Source: Planctomycetaceae bacterium (GTDB lineage Bacteria > Planctomycetota > Phycisphaerae > UBA1845 > UTPLA1). From it: a stretch of 64,000 bases of DNA. This document shows positions 8,187 to 15,458 of this stretch, piece after piece. The position numbers and the translations under genes were made by a program. The DNA is taken from the NCBI GenBank assembly GCA_006969385.1, contig CP030884.1, forward strand, positions 4,210,249 to 4,274,248. Direction: 5' to 3'. Position 1 is the first letter of the stretch. The number at the start of each line of letters is the position of its first letter. The notes beneath the pieces were generated by a model. That model was given only the letters and a program-made list of their open reading frames with translations. It did no database searches and was not told the DNA's origin.

Positions 8187-9016
8187 ACCAACAATTGCAG
8201 GCAATAATGGCCCAAAAACAACGCGAAATTGCCGAGCTACCGCCGGTAAAGCGAGCATCTGTGAATGCGAAATCGCGGACGAATGAGCGCGGTCGCTTCG
8301 AGCAAGCCCTGCGTCAACCCGGTGTATCGATTATTACGGAAATCAAACGGCGCTCGCCTTCTGCCGGAAACCTCAACTCAGCGCTCGATGCCGCACTGCT
8401 GGCACATCGATACGAAGCCAACGGCGCGGCCGCCATCTCGTGTTTGACGGACCAGACCTACTTCGGTGCCGAGGCCGACGATTTCGATCGTGTCCGTCGT
8501 GCGGTCACCATCCCTGTATTGCGCAAAGATTTCATTCTGGATGAGCGCCAAATCGATCAATCCGTGACGCTGCAGGCGGACGCCATTCTCTTGATCGTTC
8601 GCATTTTGACACCCAGGCGGCTTGCCGCTTTGCGTCAATACGCAGCCGACTGTGGCCTTGATGTGTTGGTCGAAACGCACGATGCCGCCGAGATCGACGC
8701 CGCAATCGATGCCGGCGCACGCATCATCGGCATCAACAATCGCGACCTCGACGATTTTTCGACGGAATTCGAACGCTGCCTGCGCCTGCGGGATCGAATA
8801 CCGAGTGCGTGCATCGCCGTCGCCGAAAGCGCGATCGACACGGCAGACGATATTGCGCGACTTCGACGTACCGGCTTTGATGCCGCATTGGTCGGAACTG
8901 CCTTGGTCACAGCAACGAATGTTGGGCAGCGCTTGCGCGAATTTATCGAAGCCGGACAGGGCCACCGGCCTTCGCGACAGGATGGCGCGACGGCTGAGAC
9001 GGGGGTGGCATCATGA
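8183..9016 (+). CDS. trpC: Indole-3-glycerol phosphate synthase
   Basis: A 277-residue TIM-barrel enzyme that closes the indole ring, converting CdRP to indole-3-glycerol phosphate. Family motifs include IITEIKRRSPSAG (near residue 50), LRKDFILDERQI, ADAILLIVRIL, LVETHDAAEI, GINNRDL and VAESAI, which hold the catalytic Lys and Glu residues. The ATG overlaps the trpD stop (ATGA) and its own TGA overlaps the trpF ATG, so translation is probably coupled. It is not fused to trpF, unlike in enteric bacteria. Confidence 0.96.
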   Translation: MNQQLQAIMAQKQREIAELPPVKRASVNAKSRTNERGRFEQALRQPGVSIITEIKRRSPSAGNLNSALDAALLAHRYEANGAAAISCLTDQTYFGAEADDFDRVRRAVTIPVLRKDFILDERQIDQSVTLQADAILLIVRILTPRRLAALRQYAADCGLDVLVETHDAAEIDAAIDAGARIIGINNRDLDDFSTEFERCLRLRDRIPSACIAVAESAIDTADDIARLRRTGFDAALVGTALVTATNVGQRLREFIEAGQGHRPSRQDGATAETGVAS

Positions 9017-9696
9017 ACCCGCCGACGTTCACCCCACAAATGCCGTCACACACGCGCGAATCATTGCCGGGTGCGTCAAAGCGTCACACGCTCATAAAAA
9101 TCTGCGGCATCACGAACTATGAAGATGCCCGCGTTGCACTCGATGCCGGTGCCAACGCGCTCGGCTTCATCTTCGCCGAATCACGTCGGCGCGTCAGCGT
9201 CGAAGTTGCAGGCGAAATCCTCTGCCGACTTCCAAAGCAAGGTTGTTACTTCGGCGTGTTTATGAACCAATCGCCAGACTTCATCGACGATGTATTCAAT
9301 CGAGTGCCCATCACTCACATCCAGTTGCACGGCAATGAAGATGTTGCCGCGTTCGCACGATATCAAAGGCCGATTATCAAACGCATTCGTGTAGAGCCGA
9401 CTGACACGGCGCGCGACCTCGCACAGCGAATCGACGGAATTGAGAACGCCATCCCGCTCGTCGATCCCGGCTGCGGTGACGGTGCACTTTTCGATTGGAC
9501 GCTGCTCGAATCGGTACGAACGCCCTATCTACTAGCGGGCGGGCTCAATGCGCAAAACATCACTGCCGCGCTAAGGATCGCCAATCCAATGGGCGTGGAC
9601 GTTTGCACCGGCGTCGAAGCGCGGCCGGGCGTGAAAGACCACGCCAAACTCGCGGCGTTTATCTCAACCATAAGGAGCCATGATGCTCGTCACTGA
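9013..9696 (+). CDS. trpF: Phosphoribosylanthranilate isomerase
   Basis: A 227-residue TIM-barrel protein that isomerises PRA to CdRP. The conserved core starts at KICGIT (near residue 27, with the catalytic Cys), followed by ALGFIFAESRRRVS, THIQLHGNED, PLVDPGCGDG (general acid Asp) and LLAGGLNAQNI and VCTGVEARPGVKD. The first 25 or so residues are extra; ATG 9013 is kept because it overlaps the trpC stop. The 3' end overlaps trpB by 17 nt. Confidence 0.95.
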   Translation: MNPPTFTPQMPSHTRESLPGASKRHTLIKICGITNYEDARVALDAGANALGFIFAESRRRVSVEVAGEILCRLPKQGCYFGVFMNQSPDFIDDVFNRVPITHIQLHGNEDVAAFARYQRPIIKRIRVEPTDTARDLAQRIDGIENAIPLVDPGCGDGALFDWTLLESVRTPYLLAGGLNAQNITAALRIANPMGVDVCTGVEARPGVKDHAKLAAFISTIRSHDARH

Positions 9697-10867
9697 ACCC
9701 GATCAACGCGGATACTTCGGCGCATTCGGCGGTCGCTTCGTTCCTGAGACACTAACGGTCGCGCTGGATGAGCTGCAAGCCGGCTTTGAAGCGGTGCAAC
9801 ACGATGCGTCGTTTCAAAGCGAGTTTGAGACGCTACTACGCGACTACGTCGGTCGGGCAACGCCGCTATTTGAAGCCGGAAATCTCACGCGTCGCGCCGG
9901 TGGTGCCCGCATCTTCTTAAAGCGTGAAGACCTAAACCATACCGGCGCCCACAAGATCAACAACGCGCTGGGCCAGGTGTTGCTCGCAAAGCGGTTGGGA
10001 AAATCGCGCGTCATCGCCGAGACCGGGGCCGGTCAACACGGTGTGGCCACGGCAACTGCCGCGGCGCTCTTGGGCATGCCTTGCCGCGTGTACATGGGCG
10101 CCCGCGATGTCGAGCGCCAACGCCCCAACGTTCAGCGCATGAGATTGCTCGGCGCAGAAATCGTGGCCGTCGAAAGCGGCAGCAAAACGCTGAAGGACGC
10201 GATCAACGAGGCGATGCGCGCCTGGATCACCGAACTGGATGATACGCATTACGTCGTCGGCTCGGTGGTGGGTCCGCATCCGTTTCCGGTCATCGTGCGT
10301 ACGTTTCAGTCGGTGATCGGGCGCGAGTCGCGTCGGCAGTGTTTAGAAAGATTTGAGCGCCTGCCGGATATCGTTGCCGCATGTGTCGGAGGCGGTTCCA
10401 ACGCCATGGGCATGTTTCATTCATTCCTCCGTGATGAAACGGTTCAATTGGTTGGTGTTGAAGCTGCGGGATCCGGGGTGGAGTCCCCCGCACATGCGGC
10501 ATCGGTGTCCGGCGGCGCGCCGGGCGTATTACACGGCGCGCGAAGTATGTTGCTGCAAGATCGCTTCGGTCAAGTGCGCGCCACGCACAGTATCTCAGCC
10601 GGGCTCGACTATCCCGGCGTCGGCCCCGAACACGCTTACTTGGCCGAGATCGGTCGCGTCTCGTACGCAGCCATAACCGACGATGATGCCGTCGCCGCGT
10701 TCCGTTTGTTGGCCGAGTGCGAAGGGATTATTCCGGCGCTCGAAAGCGCCCATGCCATTGCATTCGCACTGCAACGCGCGGCGGACCTCACCAGCGACAA
10801 AATTATCGTCGTCAACCTTTCGGGTAGGGGTGATAAAGACCTCGGCATTCTGGAGAGCCTTTCGTGA
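9680..10867 (+). CDS. trpB: Tryptophan synthase beta subunit
   Basis: A 395-residue PLP enzyme that joins indole and serine to make tryptophan. The opening GYFGAFGGRFVPETL is typical of TrpB1. The PLP-binding Lys is K92 in HTGAHKINNALGQ, the phosphate loop is CVGGGSNAMG, and later SAGLDYPGVGPEHA is conserved. Length is normal. It starts inside the trpF 3' end and its stop overlaps the trpA GTG (GTGA). It works as an alpha2-beta2 complex with the next gene product. Confidence 0.97.
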   Translation: MMLVTEPDQRGYFGAFGGRFVPETLTVALDELQAGFEAVQHDASFQSEFETLLRDYVGRATPLFEAGNLTRRAGGARIFLKREDLNHTGAHKINNALGQVLLAKRLGKSRVIAETGAGQHGVATATAAALLGMPCRVYMGARDVERQRPNVQRMRLLGAEIVAVESGSKTLKDAINEAMRAWITELDDTHYVVGSVVGPHPFPVIVRTFQSVIGRESRRQCLERFERLPDIVAACVGGGSNAMGMFHSFLRDETVQLVGVEAAGSGVESPAHAASVSGGAPGVLHGARSMLLQDRFGQVRATHSISAGLDYPGVGPEHAYLAEIGRVSYAAITDDDAVAAFRLLAECEGIIPALESAHAIAFALQRAADLTSDKIIVVNLSGRGDKDLGILESLS

Positions 10868-11673
10868 GTACCACAGAAACTCTAGCAGCGGGCGCAACGC
10901 GTTTGCGCGCCGCGTTTGAAGCGCGCAGCGGAGATGATGCATGCGCGCTGGTCACCTACTTGATGGCGGGCTATCCCACGCTGGAAGATTCACTGCGGCA
11001 TATTCGTACCGCCGCCGCGTCGGGGGCCGATGTTATCGAGATTGGCATTCCGCATTCCGATCCGATTGCGGATGGGCCACTCATTCAAGAGGCCGCCAAT
11101 GTCGCGCTCGGTAATGGCTTTGAGTTACCGCAGTTGATCGACGCGCTGCGACAAGAACCGTTGACGGTTCCGTACGTGCTAATGTCTTACATCAATCCGT
11201 TGCTGGCCTACGGTTGCGACGAGTTTATGGCAGACTTGCAAGCCACCGGTTGCTGCGGCCTGATCGTGCCCGACCTGCCGCTAGAAGAAGCGTTACCTTG
11301 GGCCGAAGCGGCGCGCGGCCGCGGGCTTGCGTTGGTACATCTCGTCGCGCCGACCAGCACCGATGCGCGATTGCGCGCCGTTATGACGGCCGGCGATGGC
11401 TTCGTTTATGCCGTCAGCGTTGCGGGCATCACGGGCACGCGCGCTACGCTACCCGATCGTATCGATTCGTACCTTCGAAGAATAAAGACATTCGGTGATT
11501 TACCCGTCGCCGTTGGCTTCGGCATTTCGACGCCGACGCAAGTTGCTGCGTTGCGACCGTTGGCCGACGGCGTCGTCGTCGGTAGCCGACTGATTCGCGC
11601 CGTTCGAGATCAGGAAAACCTGGCGGAGGTCGTTGCCGATCTTGCTGCCGCCACTAAAGGAAATATCCCATGA
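10864..11673 (+). CDS. trpA: Tryptophan synthase alpha subunit
   Basis: A 269-residue TIM barrel that cleaves indole-3-glycerol phosphate and channels indole to TrpB. The catalytic Glu and Asp lie in VIEIGIPHSDPIADGP; other family segments are VLMSYINPLLAYG, DLPLEEA, FVYAVSVAGITGTR and VGFGIST. GTG 10864 is the start because it overlaps the trpB stop and fits the family N-terminus. Its TGA overlaps the ATG of the DAHP synthase gene. Confidence 0.97.
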   Translation: MSTTETLAAGATRLRAAFEARSGDDACALVTYLMAGYPTLEDSLRHIRTAAASGADVIEIGIPHSDPIADGPLIQEAANVALGNGFELPQLIDALRQEPLTVPYVLMSYINPLLAYGCDEFMADLQATGCCGLIVPDLPLEEALPWAEAARGRGLALVHLVAPTSTDARLRAVMTAGDGFVYAVSVAGITGTRATLPDRIDSYLRRIKTFGDLPVAVGFGISTPTQVAALRPLADGVVVGSRLIRAVRDQENLAEVVADLAAATKGNIP

Positions 11674-12701
11674 TTGTTCAGATGAACCACAACGCGTCCC
11701 CAGCGGATGTTGCGATGGTCCGTAAGAAGGCCGAGGAGATGAGCATGTCGCTCGTCGATTTTTCGGATGAAATTACCTTGCGGTTGGTGTTGCCGGGGAA
11801 GCACGACCCCTATTTAGCGCGAGAATTTGCCGAATTAAGGGGAGTGAACGATGTAGTTGCCACCGCACATGGTCACTGTCTGACGCATCGCGCAGCCAAT
11901 CCAGCGGGCACGATTATCGATGTGCGCGGGAACATCTTCGGGGGCGATCTGCCTGTGGTGATCGCCGGTCCTTGCGCCGTCGAGTCGTACGACCAGATGA
12001 TGCAAACGGCGGTGGCGCTGAGCGAGTTGGGCATTTCGATATTACGCGGCGGTGCGTTTAAGCCGCGTACTTCGCCTTACGATTTTCAAGGCCTCGGTGA
12101 AGAGGCGCTGCGGATTCTCGAACGCGTTCGCGCTGAAACGGGCATGGCGTTTATCACCGAGGCGACCGGCGTGGGGTGTTTCGACGCCGTCGAATCGGCA
12201 GCCGACATCGTACAAATCGGCGCGCGGAATATGCAAAACGTGGAACTGTTAAAGCGGGCGGGGCGTTCGCATCGTCCAATTCTGCTCAAGCGCCATTTCA
12301 GCGCGACCATCGATGAGTTCCTGCATGCCGCCGAGTATGTGATGGCCGAAGGCAACCGCAATGTGATTCTCTGCGAACGCGGCATTCGGTCGTTTGTGGA
12401 TCATGCCCGCTTTACGCTCGATGTGGCGTTGATCCCTGCACTTCAGGCGCGCACCCATCTTCCGATTTTGGTCGACCCGTCGCACGCAGCCGGCGATCGG
12501 CGTTTGGTGATTCCCTTGGCGCGGGCGGCGCTCGCCGCCGATGCCGACGGTTTGATCGTGGAAGCGCATCCATGCCCCAACGAGAGCGCGTGCGATGCGC
12601 GGCAAGCGCTGAACTTTGACGATCTCGAAGTGTTGATGCGCGAAATCGAATATCCACCCTTTATGACGACCGCGGCTTTAGCGGCAGAGGTGCCCGCATG
12701 A
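11670..12701 (+). CDS. aroF: 3-deoxy-7-phosphoheptulonate (DAHP) synthase, type I-beta
   Basis: A 343-residue enzyme joining phosphoenolpyruvate and erythrose-4-phosphate, the entry step of aromatic amino acid synthesis. Residues about 1-70 form a small ferredoxin-like domain as in Thermotoga DAHP synthase, which mediates feedback inhibition there. The barrel has AGPCAVES, RGGAFKPRTSPYDFQG, QIGARNMQN, LLKRHFSATIDEFLHAAEY, LCERGIRSF and PILVDPSHAAGDR. It is overlapped on both sides by trpA and trpE (ATGA at each junction), so the first step of the common pathway is under the same attenuator as the trp genes. Confidence 0.95.
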   Translation: MIVQMNHNASPADVAMVRKKAEEMSMSLVDFSDEITLRLVLPGKHDPYLAREFAELRGVNDVVATAHGHCLTHRAANPAGTIIDVRGNIFGGDLPVVIAGPCAVESYDQMMQTAVALSELGISILRGGAFKPRTSPYDFQGLGEEALRILERVRAETGMAFITEATGVGCFDAVESAADIVQIGARNMQNVELLKRAGRSHRPILLKRHFSATIDEFLHAAEYVMAEGNRNVILCERGIRSFVDHARFTLDVALIPALQARTHLPILVDPSHAAGDRRLVIPLARAALAADADGLIVEAHPCPNESACDARQALNFDDLEVLMREIEYPPFMTTAALAAEVPA

Positions 12702-14131
12702 CGGTTGCAAATCCGATTGCAGAACACGTGATTCACGAAACCTATCCCATCGGGGACGCGTCGCCCTTGGCGGTGTATCGATCGCTTTACGGTGACGAAC
12801 GCGCGACGTTTCTGTACGAATCGTTGCAGACCGACGGCACGCGAGGGCGTTACTCCTTCCTTGGAGGTCGTCCGATGGCACTGGTTGAGATCAATGATTC
12901 CGGCGTCGCGATTGCGAGCAACGGGGAGTCACGGATTGACCGGCGGCCTCCAAATGACGTACTTCGCGAGCTATTGCAAACGCTGCCCCCGTTACCGAGC
13001 ATCGAGCCATTGGCAGGCGGGCTGATCGGCTTCTTCGCCTACGACTACGTTAATTATTTAGAAACACTGCCGAGTACCAATCCTGACGAGTTGAACATCC
13101 CCGCCGCACGGCTCATGTTGCCAAGCGAGTTGATCGTATTCGACCATCAGGAGCGAACCGCACAAATGGTCCTCATCGGCGCGGCTGCCAACGAAGCGCG
13201 GCGCGATGAAATACTCGCGGCGCTGCAACGCGCGGATTCTGAAACCGACGCTGAGGCGAACGCGACGACAGCCAGCGAAGCAGACGACGTTAACGAACCG
13301 TCGCTGCGCGCAAGTATGGACCGCGAAACCTATAAGGTGGCCGTCGCACGTGCCAAGGAATACATCTTCGCGGGGGACATCTTTCAAACGGTTATCTCGC
13401 GCCGTCTGTCGTTCGATCTTGCCGTGCCACCGGTCGAGTTATACGCCGGGCTGCGCGAGACCAACCCTTCGCAGTACATGTATTTCCTGAACTTTGAGGA
13501 TTTTCAGGTGCTCGGCTCATCGCCCGAACTGCTGGCGGAGAAGCGCGGCAACCAAGCGCGTGTAAGGCCCTTGGCCGGTACGCGACCGCGCGGAGGCAAC
13601 GCTGCCGCGGATATCGAACTCGAACGCGAACTTTGCGCCGACGTAAAGGAGCGCGCCGAACATATCATGCTGGTCGATCTCGCCCGCAACGACCTCGGAC
13701 GTGTGTGCCAATTCGGGACGGTGCAAACGTCGAATCTGCTCGAAGTCGAGCGCTACGCACGCGTGATGCATTTGGTTTCGAACGTCGGCGGCATCTTGCG
13801 CGATGATTGCGATGCGTTCGATTTGTTTGACGCTGCATTTCCGGCGGGCACCGTCTCTGGCGCACCCAAGATTCGCGCGATGGAAATTATCGACGAACTC
13901 GAAACCAGACGCCGCGGTCTGTATGCAGGTGCCATCGGCTACATCAGCGCGACGGGTGACATGGACATGTGCATTGCCATTCGCAACATCGTCGTGCGCG
14001 ACGGCGTGGGGCATATTCAGGCGGGCGCGGGCATCGTGGCCGATTCCGATCCGGAAGCGGAGTACCAGGAAACGTTGAACAAAGCCGGCGGCATGTTGCG
14101 CGCGATCCGTGCCGCGGGAGGGCGGTCGTGA
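12698..14131 (+). CDS. trpE: Anthranilate synthase component I
   Basis: A 477-residue chorismate-binding enzyme that makes anthranilate from chorismate with ammonia from TrpG. FLYESLQTDG near residue 40 matches the LLES-type tryptophan-binding region, suggesting feedback control by Trp. The C-terminal catalytic domain has IFQTVISRRLSF, SPELLAEKRG, RPLAGTRPRG, AEHIMLVDLARNDLGRV, FPAGTVSGAPKIRAME and the closing QAGAGIVADSDPEAEYQET. ATG 12698 overlaps the aroF stop and its TGA overlaps the trpG GTG. Confidence 0.96.
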   Translation: MTVANPIAEHVIHETYPIGDASPLAVYRSLYGDERATFLYESLQTDGTRGRYSFLGGRPMALVEINDSGVAIASNGESRIDRRPPNDVLRELLQTLPPLPSIEPLAGGLIGFFAYDYVNYLETLPSTNPDELNIPAARLMLPSELIVFDHQERTAQMVLIGAAANEARRDEILAALQRADSETDAEANATTASEADDVNEPSLRASMDRETYKVAVARAKEYIFAGDIFQTVISRRLSFDLAVPPVELYAGLRETNPSQYMYFLNFEDFQVLGSSPELLAEKRGNQARVRPLAGTRPRGGNAAADIELERELCADVKERAEHIMLVDLARNDLGRVCQFGTVQTSNLLEVERYARVMHLVSNVGGILRDDCDAFDLFDAAFPAGTVSGAPKIRAMEIIDELETRRRGLYAGAIGYISATGDMDMCIAIRNIVVRDGVGHIQAGAGIVADSDPEAEYQETLNKAGGMLRAIRAAGGRS

Positions 14132-14766
14132 TACTCGTCATCGATAACTACGATTCGTTTGTGTACAATCTCGTGCAATATATCGGTACCGCGACCAGCG
14201 CGATCGACGTGCGCCGTAACGACAAGGTCGCGCTCGATGAGATCGATCGGTTAAAGCCGAAGGCGATCGTTTTATCACCGGGGCCGGGGCGACCTGAGGA
14301 AGCAGGGATCTGCGTTGATCTCGTGCGTCGATTCGGCGGCGCGATTCCGATTTTCGGCGTGTGTCTTGGCCATCAGGCAATTGCCGCCGCATTCGGCGCG
14401 ACCGTCCGTCGAGCGGCTCAACCGTTGCACGGCAAAACTTCAAAGGTTTATCACAACGGAACCGGTCTGTTCGCCGACGTCGCGAGTCCGACCTGCGTCA
14501 CGCGTTATCATTCGCTTGCGGTCGAGGATGATGACCTTCCCGACCCATTGCAGGTAACGGCCCGCGCCGAAGACGGCACCATCATGGGATTGCGTCATCG
14601 GGAAATGCCAATCTTCGGATTGCAGTTTCATCCCGAGTCAATCTTGTCGGAAGATGGCCCGCGCCTGATTCAGAATTTTCTTCGGATGCACGGTGTCGCG
14701 AACAAGGTGCCGAGAGCGTTGCAAACTACCGGGCAACAAATCGTTAGTCTTGCCGAAAGCGATTGA
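14128..14766 (+). CDS. trpG: Anthranilate synthase component II, glutamine amidotransferase
   Basis: A 212-residue class I glutamine amidotransferase that supplies ammonia to TrpE. It starts ILVIDNYDSFVYNLVQYIG right after the GTG; the oxyanion region is LSPGPGRPEEAG, the nucleophilic Cys is in FGVCLGHQAI, and the His-Glu pair is in LQFHPESIL. GTG 14128 overlaps the trpE stop, and longer readings would add residues from the trpE region in another frame. No clear intrinsic terminator follows. Confidence 0.95.
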   Translation: MILVIDNYDSFVYNLVQYIGTATSAIDVRRNDKVALDEIDRLKPKAIVLSPGPGRPEEAGICVDLVRRFGGAIPIFGVCLGHQAIAAAFGATVRRAAQPLHGKTSKVYHNGTGLFADVASPTCVTRYHSLAVEDDDLPDPLQVTARAEDGTIMGLRHREMPIFGLQFHPESILSEDGPRLIQNFLRMHGVANKVPRALQTTGQQIVSLAESD

Positions 14767-15176
14767 TTGATCGCATGCGTCAGTCGTAAGGGGCCAGCGT
14801 TGCAACAGGGGCATATCTGCAGGGGTAACGCAGACGCCGCGTCGAGCGATCGTTTCGGTCGGAATGCCTGTAAACTCGGTGGCTAGCCAAACTTGCATCA
14901 CCGCTTGATACGCTGAGTTCCTCCTTCCTTGGCGTGGGCGGGCGGTGGCTCGAACCTAACGGAATTCTCCTTTACCTAACCAGCTTAGCGTGCTATATTT
15001 TCACAGCAGATCCCACAACCGGCCCGGGGTCTATCGTCGACACGCGTTTCGCGTAGCCCCCTTCCCGGACAGTTAAGTTGTAATGCAACGTGCTTCGTCA
15101 AATGGCGAAGCTTCGGAATTGGCTGGCGTCAGCCATGACGTTCGTGGGTCCTCGCTTTTTCGCAAGGAGTTGTGCC
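14767..15176. other. Intergenic region: end of trp operon and leader of a small gene
   Basis: No gene found in the first 200 bases. A promoter-like pair lies at 14971-14999, and the remainder would be an unusually long leader (about 170 nt) for the 34-codon gene at 15177. The leader holds short self-complementary stretches such as ACGCGTTTCGCGT, but I recognise no known RNA family. Confidence 0.5.
14971..14999 (+). promoter_or_regulatory. Promoter-like sequence upstream of the 34-residue gene
   Basis: TTTACC at 14971-14976, a 17-bp spacer and TATATT at 14994-14999. A start near 15006 would give a transcript of about 340 nt ending at the terminator at 15318-15349, that is, a single-gene unit. 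Confidence 0.4.
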
Positions 15177-15281
15177 ATGTTTGAAAACTTTCTCACTTTC
15201 CCGATTCGGTTCTTTGGGTTCCTGTTTACCTTCCCGCTCCGCGTGTTGTTCGACATCGATTTTGACTGGGGTATTCGGTAA
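15177..15281 (+). CDS. 34-residue hydrophobic peptide
   Basis: An ATG with an excellent AAGGAG at 15164-15169 (7-nt spacing) opens a 34-codon frame. The product is strongly hydrophobic and Phe-rich (FFGFLFTFPLRVLF), with one likely membrane helix and an acidic tail DIDFDW. It is flanked by a promoter-like site and a 12-bp terminator, so it appears to be its own transcription unit. Function is unknown. A longer reading from 15090 has no ribosome site. Confidence 0.65.
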   Translation: MFENFLTFPIRFFGFLFTFPLRVLFDIDFDWGIR

Positions 15282-15317
15282 TACGAGGTTCCGTCAATCC
15301 ACCAAGCCAACCAGCAG

Positions 15318-15349
15318 GAGGCACTCGGTCCGACCGAGTGCCTCTTTTT
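15318..15349 (+). terminator. Intrinsic terminator after the 34-residue gene
   Basis: A perfect 12-bp stem GAGGCACTCGGT (15318-15329) with ACCGAGTGCCTC (15333-15344), a 3-nt loop and five T. Confidence 0.92.
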
Positions 15350-15458
15350 GGTGGCCCTTGGTCGTCGAAGCGGTGCGGGAAGCGTTAAGCCTCGACAGGT
15401 CGGCGTTTTCCGGCGAGAATGCGAGATTCGATACCCAAGAGGAGGCTGCGATCGGCTC

